Assembly: GCA_016169945.1 (NCBI GenBank)
Contig: JADLSH010000220.1
Span: forward strand, 4,885,001-4,949,000
Direction of reading: 5' to 3'
DNA from: Trachythela sp. YZ-2020
Lineage: Eukaryota; Cnidaria; Anthozoa; Malacalcyonacea; Clavulariidae
Length of the DNA stretch: 64,000 nt
Every line of letters starts with the position of its first letter. The stretch's first letter is position 1. The notes beneath the pieces are model-generated. The model saw only the letters and a program-made list of their open reading frames with translations. It made no database searches and was not told where the DNA came from. This document shows positions 53,060 to 64,000 of this stretch, piece by piece. A program made the position numbers and the translations under genes.

Positions 53060-54690
53060 TTATATTCGTTCGGAAGAACTCCTAAAACTGCACTCTAAGT
53101 TATTTTTGCGACATTTTGTTTTCGAGCTGTTAAAGTTGTTATACAGCCTATGATGTCATAGTTGATTTTCATAACAAACTAAAATGTGGTGATATATTGA
53201 GACAAATATCGAAAGACTGTAAAGGTAGTAGCTAAGGATTTTTTCCATCTAAATCAACCTTAATCAGTCTAATGCCCATGTCATTTAATTATCGAAATTT
53301 GCTTTACCAAATTTGTGTTTGCATGCATAATAAACTTGTATGGATGAGGTATTTTTACCAAAAAGTGTAATTGTCGTCTTAAATACTAACACAAATTAAA
53401 AGAGGTCATGGAAAGGAAGAGATAAGCAAAATTTTCTTTATTAGCAATTCAAACAGTAGCCTGGCTATAAATTTGTATGAACTAGATATGCATGTTAAAT
53501 AACTTAGTTTGTTCTGAATTATGATTGTATCTTTACTGTAATGTACTGTATTGTTGGAACAAAGACTGTAGTATAGACATAGATCATAACAGTTCAATAT
53601 CTGTGAAGGTAACCAGGGATTATGTTAAATAGAAAAAAAATCATTGTTACCCGCATATGTGTATTTTGTAGAGCTATTGGCGAACATTCCAACGACATAG
53701 TGATATTTAATAATAATAATAATAATAATTTTCTGAAGGTCTGGCTGATATGCTGCAGATCGTGCCATAGTGCCATATTAACCCTAGGCACACAAAAAAT
53801 ACAATTTTTAGGCGATTTGTATTTGTCTTGAAGTTCCTTAAACTTGGTTTCAAGCGGTTTCTTAGAGACTGCATCGTTTACCGTCTGGGCAATAGCTTCT
53901 GCAATGCCGGACCAACTGTGTCGGTCTCTTCAAATAATTATAGAGGGCAAGAACTCGCTTGATTTAAACGTGTTGTTTCTCATATGTTGGGGAATTAGAG
54001 ACTTGTACCGACCCGGTAGAGCTGTGACTCGCGTTAGATAGCTGAATAAGTTTATCATTTAAAGCTTTTAGAGATTTGTGAATGTCGAACCGACGGTCCT
54101 AAATTTTCCAAAAAAAGCTTAAAATGTTCAGCAAAGGCTGCTCTTTGTTCTGAACCACAAAAATGCTAATATATTTTATGAGAAATGGAAATATATTTAC
54201 TCTTCCCCATAAATGGATAATTTTGCCCGACGTAACAACGACATGTCAATCAATAGCTATGTTATAGAACATTTTGTTATTTCTTTTCGTTGAGAACATG
54301 AAGCAATATAAGGATAAGTGTTTGTGGAAGTTTCAAATGATTCCTGCCATAATTCTTGAGATATCCTTTTCAGACTATTGCAGATGGGCCAATATACTAA
54401 ACTGCGGAAATCGAGTCACAAATGTTAAAATTGGAGCATTAGAAAAAGGGAATGTACCATGAAGTCTTACTTCTGCTTCAGAACAGGTCTGGGTAAACTT
54501 TTCTCATGCTTAATATAATGCACGGATAACTTAAGGTCAAGGTCATGTCAAGGTCAAGGTCAAATAAGCGAAAGTCATTCAGGGTCAACGCGAAAGAACC
54601 TTTACGTTCTTGCTCATATGGCGCCTTTAAAATTTCCAAAGTCATCCAAGGTCACAACAATGTCATCTTTTTTGAAATTCTACACATATT
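53060..54690. other. 3' flank of the DD3-3-like gene, no gene seen
   Basis: It contains a short (AAT)n run at about 53708-53728. At 54533-54571 there is a cluster of AAGGTCA words (AAGGTCAAGGTCA twice), nuclear-receptor half-site-like but also common in repeats. The minus strand at 54080-53830 gives a broken LSNASHSSTGS-like frame without a clear match. Confidence 0.4.
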
Positions 54691-54696
54691 AGGAGC

Positions 54697-55208
54697 TCAA
54701 TAATGAACAAAACATTTTGCGGAAAATTTCGTATTTCTTGAGTGGAAAACGTCATCACTGCCATTGATACCAAGATATTTTGGGGTATATGCGCTCTTTA
54801 TTATATTATTCTCAAGGTTATAGCTGACCGGTGGGAGATTCTTTTTCCTTGCAAAGCGCATCACACTATATTTTTCCACATTAAAGCGGAGTTCCCATTT
54901 GACCGATCACGTATGCAGAGTGTTTAGGTCTTGTTGGAGCAATTGTTCGTCGCTGGAAGTGACGATTTCTCTGTAGCACTTACTGTCGCCTGTAAATATT
55001 GGAGTCTTTCTGTGAACGGTTGCATTAGGAATATCGTTGACATAGATAATATAATGCAGAGAAGTGGGCCGACAACACTACTTTGTGTAACACCTGAGGT
55101 GAATTGAAGAAAGGAAGAGGATACACCATCAACTACAACACTTCTAGGGCTGAAGTCGCAGATTAAACAATCATAGCTCTGCCCGTAGAATTTGTGGGGC
55201 GTGATCAA
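54697..55208 (-). pseudogene. LINE reverse-transcriptase fragment (jockey/CR1-like)
   Basis: It reads FYGQSYDCLICDFSPRSVVV, then DGVSSSFLQFTSGVTQSSVVGPLL, equivalent to the S-G-V-P-Q-G-S-V-L-G-P-L-L block of RT with key residues mutated (P to T, G to S). Frame breaks follow. The last piece, 54879-54697, begins MEKYSVMRFARKK, the thumb K-C-x-V-M-R-x-x-R motif with C replaced. Confidence 0.8.
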
Positions 55209-55285
55209 TTGGACATTGATATTATTATTATTATCAGGGACTTTATTTACAGAGGGTTAATTGGATCCCGTTCTAAGAAGGAGCG

Positions 55286-55560
55286 AAGATTTCTAAATCA
55301 GTGTTGGCATTCAAACGTGTGCATAATCTTGTTTCTTCGTATTTTATGAATATTCTAAAATTAAACAATAGTGATGTCCACAAGAAATCAACAAGATACT
55401 CTAATTTTAATTTTGTATGTCCTCCGTACAAACGTAAAACAGAGGTCGGAAGAACATTCGGTGTTATACTTGCACACAATTATGGAATAGCTTATTAGAC
55501 TTCATTACAGTGAAATCCTTCAAGAATACGCAGAAAAAACAAACTGTTCAAAATAATTAG
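55286..55560 (+). pseudogene. C-terminal tail of a LINE ORF2
   Basis: FKRVHNLVSSYFMNILKLNN, then YKRKTEVGRTFGVILAHNYG follows the usual end of jockey/CR1-like ORF2 proteins (K-T-E-x-G-x-R-T-F...W-N-S-L). Here W-N-S has become YGIAY and stop. It lies 80 bp from the minus-strand RT fragment and in opposite orientation, so it is a separate insertion. Confidence 0.55.
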
Positions 55561-56609
55561 ATCTACAACATTTTATTCCATTAATTTTGTGCATAGTTAA
55601 GTTTTATATAATTTTATCATCGTAACTTGTAATGTATTATTAAGTAATTGACTGTATTCCTATTTGTGGATCTGCAATTTGAGGGCGATAAGTTTATTAG
55701 TTTTTTGGAAACTAATACGTGTTAATTACTTCGCATCTATATTGCAACGATGAATGTAGATATTTAGACCAGTAGCCTTTTTGTGATTTTTAACTATGAA
55801 AGAAGATGCTGGATTAAGAGGATATATTTAATAAATTTTAGCAAATGCATTTGATAAAATTTTTGCAAGATGGAACAGGAGAATTGTTCTAGATAATCTA
55901 CCTCAGTTTAAATTAGAGAATAATTTTTAGTTTGAATTTGCAAGTGGAAGGAGAGTAGTGTAATCATACTAATCTACAATTATTATTTCTAGCTAGCGGA
56001 ACGATTATTGGTTAATCCGCCAACTACACTATAGAGAAAATGACTTTTAACATGTGTTTGTATTGTCAAAGCAATATCTATTTTCACTCTAATTTTGATT
56101 GTTTTAATTAATAAGACCAATAAAACCACTTACGCCGCGAAAACTCGTCGAGGGATATCCGTATAGGAGTTTCTTCAAGAGTATATGTCACTTGTTCAAT
56201 ATATAATTACATAAAGGTAGGAAAATATAACTGGAAAAAAGGTCATCTCAATTCCCACTTTCCGCCAGTTTTTTATCATGAAAACTCGAACTCGCTATGG
56301 ATTTAAGACTCTCTAATTTGCACGAGTCACTTGTTTGCAACCATTAACTTAAGATTGAAAAGCTTCTTGCGTTTGTTATATTATTTCTATATGTCGCATG
56401 CAAACAAGCTTATAATTATAGTCTGATAATACATTACACTATAGACTAAGTTGTAAAATGATAAATTTTATAGCTGCGAAATGTATTGGTGCATGCATGT
56501 GCAATAAAGAACAATTTTTCAGAATTCCCATCTTTTACCATAATGTTCGATTATATGGCAAAGGTTCGACAGCTTCAAAAATTAAAATTCCTTGATCACC
56601 AAGTGCATA
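55561..56609. other. AT-rich stretch with no recognised feature
   Basis: No open frame, TIR or tandem array is visible between the LINE tail and the inverted duplication. Confidence 0.35.
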
Positions 56610-57870
56610 TTGGCCAAATTTGATTTAACGAATGGTATTATCATGATTACAAGACGATTGAATGCTTCAATGGAGCAAAGCCCCTCTATATCTATAACAA
56701 CGTAAAGTGTTTTCAAGGATGCATTGCTGTACATGTGTACTATGAAAGCTAATGCAGTAATAACTTAGCGCACATGGATGTAATCACAACATATTGCACT
56801 ATCGCGGCACTGCTACTGAAACCGAACCTTGGATCTTATACATGATACAAGCACAGTTGTGCACCAGGGGATACCAGACGGGATATGCTTTAAGATCTAG
56901 TACAACAGTATGCCACTTAAGGTAGATACTCAGTAACTTGCAGTGTTTAAAACATCTGACATCTTGCCAAGTTGAAAAAAAATCATTTCTAAAGTTTTCG
57001 TACAATCCATGGCTTTGGCGTCAAAACCAACGGGGAGGGGGGGGGGGGGATTATGCGTGGGTGTTAATCCTAAAGGTTGTAGGCAGAAGTAAATGGCATT
57101 TTTCGACGAAATATGCGATTCTTCCGAATTTTTTTGTTTCACCACACGAAGGATTACGCAAAGTGCCAAATTTGCGAGGCTTCTCACTTCATGCCAATTT
57201 TGTTCGCAGGCTTTGCGAGATTTTTTAAAATGCATTTGCGAAAGTACAAAGTATAAACGGGTAAGGAGCGCCGTAATGCTGTTATATAGTTAGCTTCAAT
57301 CTTTGACAGCAACTATAATAAAGCTACAGATTATAGAAATATGATTATAGAAATATGTTCTAAGGAACATATATATCTATTGTGATTGCGTGGATCAATG
57401 CAAGCAAGGAAATGCGTATAATTATACTTGAGGGAAGGATGAGGGTCTGCTAAGCTTGTTGCGCAAAAAGTTTTATGGCTAAAAAATGATATAGATTAAA
57501 TAGGTGCTAGTGTTCGAATTAGTAATAAATAGAAGTGTAAGTGTATTTTAAACTAAAATTGTGGTTTTATTCTGCACAATATGGATATTAATCTGGAGGC
57601 GGCGCTCATTAAATTTTTAGTGTTTTTGATGCGGCGCAGTAATCGAGGGCGGTGCTCTTTAAAAAAATATTTTGTTGTATCTGTCTTCACAACGGGATCG
57701 CGCATTTCAATTCCAATGTTCTGGAGAGAGAGAGTTAATTAAACGACAGAGCATTGAAATATACTCACTTTGAACTTAAAAACAATGTAGTACAAGATAA
57801 TAAATGTCCCACTCTGTTAAAGATTGAAATGTACTAGTATTTGTTTTTATCTCGAACAATGCTTCTATTA

Positions 57871-58614
57871 AGCCCGGCGCACACTAGTGCAAGTTGTACG
57901 CACAGATGTCATTCGTGACCAATTACGTGCGACGAAAATCCTAGTGTGCGGGGAAAATATACAGGATTTTTGTCACTCGTGTCGTGAACAACAAATATCA
58001 AACGTGTTTGATATTTTCTGTCATTCGTGACAAAAATTCCTCGCAGCAAAGAAGTGCGCATGCGTGTTATTTCCCAAAACAACATGGCGGATAGTGAACA
58101 AACACTTGCAGCTAGCGATAGGAATTGCGGCGGGCATTTGCCTGACTATAGTTAAGTCAAATACTTATAAAATAAACCTTTCCCACCTCCAACCCTTAAC
58201 CTAACCCTAACCAGAAATGTCTGAAAAGGAATTTTGGGGTTAAAACAAGTCGGAAAAAATTATTTGAAAGAAAAAATAATTTAAGTGAGAAAAAAGTTTT
58301 GGCCGGGATTGACCGGGCTTGAACAGCCGCCCTAAGAAACTGTAGCCAGCGCACGCCCTAAACCACTACGCCACCGACTAGCTCGCTGAATGCAATTGCA
58401 ATAAACCACTATATATAATGCTAAACATACATTCTTTGCTGCGAGGAATTTTTGTCACGAATGACAGAAAATATCAAACACGTTTGATATTTGTTGTTCA
58501 CGACACGAGTGACAAAAATCCTGTATATTTTCCCCGCACACTAGGATTTTCGTCGCACGTAATTGGTCACGAATGACATCTGTGCGTACAACTTGCACTA
58601 GTGTGCGCCGGGCT
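57871..58614. mobile_element. 744-bp Harbinger-type MITE with 181-bp TIRs
   Basis: The arms 57871-58051 and 58434-58614 are complementary throughout as far as I can read. They start AGCCCGGCGCACACTAGTGC. TTA target duplications lie at 57868-57870 and 58615-58617. The centre (58052-58433) is non-coding and contains a TTAACCTAACCCTAACC run and a tRNA-like block. Confidence 0.88.
58303..58385 (-). other. tRNA-like (SINE-type) box A/box B block in the MITE
   Basis: On the minus strand, TGGCGTAGTGG (box A consensus TRGCNNAGYNGG) is followed 49 nt after its start by GTTCAAGCC (box B core GWTCRANNC). The cloverleaf arms do not pair well, so this is a tRNA-derived or SINE head remnant and not a working tRNA. 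Confidence 0.45.
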
Positions 58615-58639
58615 TTAAGCACCGAGTTGTTCTAAATAA

Positions 58640-58732
58640 GTGCGGGTCTTGTTCGAGGGCGGCGCTCTTTAGTATGTTTGCTCTCATATGCGGCGCTTGT
58701 TCGCGAGCGGCGCTTAAACGAGTAAATACGGC
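58640..58732. repeat. GGCGGCGCT-word repeats
   Basis: CGAGGGCGGCGCTCTTTA, ATGCGGCGCTTGTTCG and GAGCGGCGCTTAAACGAG follow each other. Similar words (GGCGGCGCTCATTAA, ATGCGGCGCAG, CGAGGGCGGTGCTCTTTA) lie at 57596-57664, on the other side of the MITE in the same orientation. They look like subterminal repeats of the element the MITE entered. Confidence 0.6.
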
Positions 58733-58847
58733 ACGCATTTCCTTGCTTGACTAACCACGCAATCACAAGAGATATTACGGGAACCACTGAGTATTTTTAT
58801 AAAATACAAAACAACGGTAACTCCGTAAATGAACATTTTAATTCATA

Positions 58848-59660
58848 CTAGAAATGCACTCATGCAGAATCCCCTCGCCAATTCGAACTCAGGGATTATA
58901 GTTCCAAAATTTATTGTAACATGAAGTATTCAGTCAATCACTGTACCATAGCAACTTTTTACTTTTTGTACAAAATGGTAGAATAGTGATATAAATATTT
59001 GTACTTTAACTATAAAATTATGAATTGCCCCACTATCTAAAGTAGATGTGCTGTTACGTACTCTTTTAGCTTTGGTTTGCTGTAAAATTCAACCTTAGAC
59101 ATTTCACAAAAACGTCAAAAATTTTCAGGAAACTTCCAGTCTTCAACTGTTTTTTGACAGTATTATATTTCTAATTTATATTTAAAATGAAATTTTTGAC
59201 ATTACGTTTTTCTTCAAAATTCTAATTTAAACTTGCTAAAATACCTTTTAGATTTAATCGATATTGTAACTAACCTCACAGGGCGACATAAGGTTTAGCA
59301 AATCCACAAACTAAAATATGCAAAATAGAAACTTACCCGTTTAAAACACTTCAAAGCTTCAAAATCGTGTCCGTTTTTCAGCCATTCGACTGTTTCTTCT
59401 TTTGTTGATTTTAAATTTAAAAATAAAAATAATTTTGATGCATAAATTAAAAAACAAAATCTTTACCGTAAATCTTTAAATGTATCCGTATGTTTCTCTC
59501 GACCTAAACTCGCGCATGCGTATAACGTAAACGTAGAAAACCGCCCACGGCATAGCGGCGGACGACTTTAGATTCCGCTATGTTTTCGATCACATTCCCG
59601 CGGGTGTAAATACCCGAGCGGAATTAGTACCCTCATACGGCGCTTCGCGCGGCTCGGGGA
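58848..59660 (-). mobile_element. non-autonomous Helitron copy D (813 bp)
   Basis: Minus strand: A^TCCCCGAGCC at 59660, a slightly shortened palindrome (GCGCGAAGCGCC), and the end CATTTCTAG^T at 58848. Interior similarity to the other copies is lower, so it is an older or deleted member. It splits the right arm of the inverted duplication. Confidence 0.75.
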
Positions 59661-61040
59661 TTACAGCTTTGGACTATGTTTTAGTAATTTGATGATGATT
59701 AAAACATGGTCGAAAGCTAGAATATCAATTAAAATTTTCCTCAGGCATAAGTACATGCATTTATATCATATTTCTATGATCTGTAGCTTTGTATAATTGT
59801 CGTAGTTGCTGCCAAAGATTGAAGCTAATTATATAACAGCATTACGGCGCACGATACCGGAAATATCGCAAATGCAACCCCCCCCCGCCCTCGTTCGTTT
59901 TGACGCCAAAGCCATGAATTGCACGAAAAATTTTAAACTTGGCAAGATGTCAGATGTTTTAAACACTGCAAGTTACTGAGTATCTACCCTAAGTGTCATA
60001 CTGTAGTGCCAGATCTTAATGTATATACCGTCTAGTATCCCCTGGTGAACAACTGTGCTTGTGTCATGTATAAGATCCAAGGTTGGGTTTCAGTAGCAAT
60101 GCCGCGATAGTGCAATATGTTGTGATTACATCCATATGCACTAAGTTATTACTGCATTACCTTTCATAGTACACATGTACAGCAATGCATCCTCGAAAAC
60201 ACTTTACGTTGTTATGGATATAGAGGGGCTTTGCTCCATTGAAGCATTCAATCGTCTTGTAATCATGATAATACCATTCGTTAAATCAGATTTGGCCAAT
60301 ACATACCCAAACTACTCATATATTAAGATAACGCAGCCCGCTCGAGTGAAAAAATAACATATATTCTTCCTTGCAAAAACTCGATGAACTCCTTAATTTT
60401 GCGTACTTATATATAAGATTAAATTATAATTATTTATTTCGCCAAACGCATTCTTGATATAACTTATTCGAAATATAAAATATATTCAGAATATTATAAT
60501 ATATAACGTTTAGTGCCTGATGGCGATGTTCGGTTCTATTTTCGTGGTTTATTGAAATTTGTATTTTTAAAATCGAATTCGTTTCGTTAACATTATATTT
60601 CACTTACTCTCAGAGTCTGAGACTGAACAGGATTTACAAATATTAGTAGTTTTTCTTACTTCTACTTTGTTTCGCCTCACTTGCATCAGAGTTTGGAATA
60701 TACCATTCCATTAAAGTAGTTGTACTTAAAATTCTTATATTGACAAATTTGAATGCGTCCTAATTTATCTCAATCATACACATATTTGTATTTTGAAACT
60801 TTCAGAAATGTTGAACATTGGCAAATGTCTTGCATAATAACGTTAATAGACATTATTTAGTGCTAAGACTATATTTAGGAGGAATATGTGGGAAACGTAA
60901 AATTAAAGCGTCTGACTGTGTTTCCGGTTTTCGGTTTTGTCGACTGTATTGCTATTTTGGGGTTTTGGATCATTATTGTGCGCTTTTGCGATTTCCTAAA
61001 GCCCCGACGCCCCCTCTTTTTGACAAAGAGTCCGTTTAAA

Positions 61041-62129
61041 CTAATATTAAGAAGTTTTTTAACTTAGAGTCCTTTTAGCTAAGTAGCTAACAGTAATTTA
61101 AACTGAAGTGTCATTTTAACTTAAGTATCCTTTTGACTATAAAGAGTCATTTATAATAAGTGTCCTTTTCCTTTATTTAAGTGATTGTACTTGATCAAGA
61201 ATCCTCTTATTTATGTATATAATTTTGTCTACATATATTTGCCAAATAATCAATCTCGCTCCCAAAGTATGCCCGTTATAAATGGTAGTGATAATTTATT
61301 GTGATTTTGAACATATTAATTTCCGATGAGTGATCATGCAATGCCCTTACACCAATCACCGTTAATCTAATTATTGATTGAATAATATTTTACTAAGCAA
61401 AATTTGCGTTCACAAATCTCATACATTGCACAAATTGGTTATCACTGCACATTAAAATAATCCCTGCAACCGCGGCTATACTCATTGATGCATTGTTTGG
61501 TAACCGTGATTTAAGATCATCACTATAGACTAGAGTATCGGCGAAACGTTTGAACGCGAATGTATAATTCCTTTGGGGATAGCATTCATTACTTAAACAA
61601 GAGTAGTGAGCGGAAATATATGTGGGATATTTTATAAATGGTCGCCGTTAACTCATAAACGTTATTTAAAGATCGATTTAAATTTACTCACCGAAGTTAA
61701 TCTGACTTGTTGAAATTGACCGTTGTTTCTCAAGATGATCTCGACACTCTGCAAAATATTTGGTAAAAGAAATGCGTTCAGTTTTTTCTCGCAATAGCTG
61801 TATACAGTTGACTGATACATTTTTGTGGTTTGGTAAAAACAGGAATGGCGTCACTTGAAAGTCATGAAAACACGAACCTTTCGATGCTAATTATGAACAA
61901 TTATAAAAATTTGATCTAAAAATAACCAAACTACGTGCACATATCCCCTCAACATCAAGAAGCACTCGGAAAATTGTGTGTATTTATGAATCAATTTTGA
62001 AAATAGGTTTCTATTTTCTAAGTGTAAAATCTACGCCGTTTTCCCGTGCTTGATATATGTACGGGATCAAGAACACACTTAACAAATCAGAAATAGGTTA
62101 CGTGGAGTTTCCAATCCATATATGGTCAG
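61041..62129. other. spacer between the inverted repeat copies
   Basis: AT-rich, with a few degenerate CTTAGAGTCCTTTTA / TTAAGTATCCTTTTG units at about 61060-61170. No gene or element ends are seen in the remainder. Confidence 0.4.
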
Positions 62130-63246
62130 CATATTAAGAGCAAAATAAGACGTAAGGTTTTAATACGCGTATATGCAACCAGCTAACAATGTAAAATGGA
62201 TAGTTACGCCTCCTCTCCCCTAACTCACAAGACGGGAAACCTCTTAGTCTTAGCACAAAAATGCATTCAAAACTGCAAAATAGCAATATTTTTTGATGAA
62301 ACCGAAAACTGGAAACACAACCGACGTTATTCTTAAGTTTGTCACACATTCGTCTTAAATAACGTCTTATAGCACTCAGACAGGTCCCATGATTCATGTG
62401 AATAAAAGGTCTTTATCTTGCCGGATTATATTCGTACGTGAAAGAAATTTCAGACAGACATTATTGTGCAACTAGACATTTTCCAAAGTTCAACATTCCG
62501 GAAAAGTTCAAAATATCATGATATGTGTAAGACTGAATAACTTAGGACGCATACAAATTTGTCAATATAAGAAATTTTATGCATATAATACTTTACAACC
62601 GTTTTCAAAATTACGCGACTAGCCCGAAAATACCCTAAGTCTATATACATGCAGGTTTAATTTATGTCAATTCGAAATTCAAAGTGTTTACTGTTAATCC
62701 TTCAAATGTGTGTTTCCTCATCAAGATTATTACCTTGTAGCTTTCATGTATAGAGTCTAGAATTATTCTCAAGATATTTTAGTGATACTTATTGTAAAAT
62801 ACAAAATTATAACACCACGCTATAGTCGAGCGCAAGCGGATTTGACACAGAGTTAAATTATGCTTTTTCCAGCATTCAAAGTCATTCACGGGATATAGAT
62901 TTCTGGTGTGATGCTTTGATATTTCCCTTAGTTTGTATACCTAGCTCTAATTTCGGTTCAATATGCTCCTTCAGGTATTAAATATGGTTTAAAATGTCTT
63001 TTGTTTACGTTTTAATTTGCTATTTTTAGATCGCGTGACATAGGCGCGTAATTTTGAAAACGGGTGTAATAGAAAGGTACATTACAAACTCTGATGCAAG
63101 TCAGGCGAAATAAAGTAAAACTGCCAAAAACTACTTGACAGCAAAATTAAATATAAAATTATGCATAAAGGAACAGTTCAATTTTAGTCATACGTACGCG
63201 AGGGAAAGTTGTCAATCATACACAATCTGAGATTCCGAGGGTATAC

Positions 63247-63306
63247 TATGGTCGTCAGTAACGTACAAGTATACCTGGAGGTCGTCAGTAACGTACAAGT
63301 ATACCT
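63247..63306. repeat. 30-bp tandem duplication
   Basis: GTCGTCAGTAACGTACAAGT followed by ATACCT occurs twice in a row, with GGAG between. Short exact duplication inside the repeat family. Confidence 0.85.
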
Positions 63307-64000
63307 CAAATTGCTCCTGATTCATGTGAACATAAAGTCTATATTCACATTATATTTGTACGTGCGTAAAAGTTCAGATAGACATTATTATGCAGGACGT
63401 TGGTCAAAGTTCAACATTCCAGAAAGGTTCAAAATATCAATATATGTACGATTGAGTTAAATAAGGACGCATACAAATTTGTCAATATCTGAAATTTGAA
63501 GTAGAATAATTTTAATAGAAAGGTTTATTCCAAACTCTGAAGTGGTGCAAGTAAGCGAAACAAAGTAAAGGTAAAAAAACTAAATGAGAGCAAAAGTAAA
63601 TAAAAGATTATGCAAATGGAGTTCAATTTTAGTGATGATCCTGTACGTGACGGAAATTGTCAATCCTACTCTGTCTCAGGCTCCAAGAGTAAGTGAAATA
63701 TAGCATGAAAGCGAAATGAATTGTTATTTTAGAAACACAAATTTCAAATACAACCGAACATCGCCATCATTCATCACATTAGGTGAAATGTTCATTAGTT
63801 TAGTGAATATGTATCTGGTGAACACCACATGGCCAGAGGAGTTGTTGAAGCTGCTGAGCCTTTTTCAATCATATAGCTAGCAACTCGGACACTTTGAGTA
63901 AAGCATGAAAATTCGAAATTTTCGTTAGCCCAAAGAAAGAGAGAATGTTATGGAGTGCAAGTAAATTCAGTCCTGTTATCAACACAGACTGATTTGCATA

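Larger units (their letters stand above)
56610..60303. repeat. large inverted duplication, arms 56610-57350 and 59757-60303
   Basis: The left arm from TGGCCAAATTTGATTTAACG to GATTATAGAAATATG is repeated in inverse order at 60303-59757, with scattered differences. Shared marks are GACGATTGAATGCTTCAATG, ATCGCGGCACTGCTACTGAA and a poly-G/poly-C tract. A further inverted pair (GTGATTGCGTGGATCAATGC at about 57379; complement at about 58775) extends it. The interior holds a MITE (57871-58614); Helitron D (58848-59660) splits the right arm. Confidence 0.8.
60490..63775. repeat. inverted and direct repeat family to the window end
   Basis: 60490-61040 is inverted relative to parts of 62130-63775: CTGATGGCGATGTTCGG against CCGAACATCGCCATCAT; GGACGCATACAAATTTGTCA at 62544 and 63465, with its near complement at 60750. 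Direct copies of the unit lie at about 62400-62590 and 63320-63500, and 63060-63230 resembles 63510-63690. Two open frames (60818-61039 +, 62397-62134 -) are homologous to each other but broken. The element type is unknown. Confidence 0.65.

Noticed and set aside
58303..58385. Functional tRNA gene
   Set aside because: Box A and B are present but acceptor and T-stem do not pair; kept only as a tRNA-like remnant.
63209..63460. 83-aa open frame
   Set aside because: Contains a 30-bp tandem duplication and lies in the unknown repeat family; no domain.

Overview
This is a eukaryotic, AT-rich, intron-rich and very transposon-rich window. The gene architecture (tandem calcium-binding EGF exons joined to an F5/8-type C domain, and a DD3-3-like secreted protein) and the mobile-element families point to a cnidarian, most likely an anthozoan. 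That placement is inference; no species marker is visible. There are no bacterial operons and no CRISPR array.

Two host genes can be read, both on the + strand. Gene 1 (1-27425, 5' end outside the window) has one partial and four complete cbEGF exons. The four complete ones are each exactly 123 nt and phase 1-1. A 21-kb intron follows, then two exons encoding a terminal F5/8C (discoidin) domain. Gene 2 (30730-52940) is a DD3-3-like secreted protein. Ten exons join in frame into 1818 nt (605 residues plus stop), with a signal peptide split by a 7.95-kb phase-1 intron.

Almost everything else is nested mobile DNA. The 21-kb intron of gene 1 reads as one Tx1/L1-like LINE (+ strand) cut apart by later arrivals: a Helitron that itself holds a hAT element (4902-9258), an unclassified element 'X' (about 11160-18113) that itself holds a 240-bp MITE and a 2-kb 75-bp-TIR element with a ZAD-like protein, a second hAT (19376-23183), and a second LINE (about 23715-24640). 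The 3' flank of gene 1 (27426-30729) holds a Penelope-like insertion with two inverted hammerhead-ribozyme motifs and a 231-bp near-uninterrupted palindrome. The introns of gene 2 hold two more Helitrons, fold-back and Harbinger-like elements and several minisatellites. From 53 kb to the end there is no host gene I can support. That stretch holds LINE fragments, a large inverted duplication, a Harbinger-type MITE with a tRNA-like insert, a fourth Helitron, and a family of inverted and direct repeats.

The best candidates for something undescribed are the ZAD-protein element at 14810-16807, element X with its two convergent genes, the non-autonomous Helitron family with a strong 5'-terminal palindrome (four copies, two of them reciprocally interrupted), and the inverted hammerhead pair at 28929-29060.
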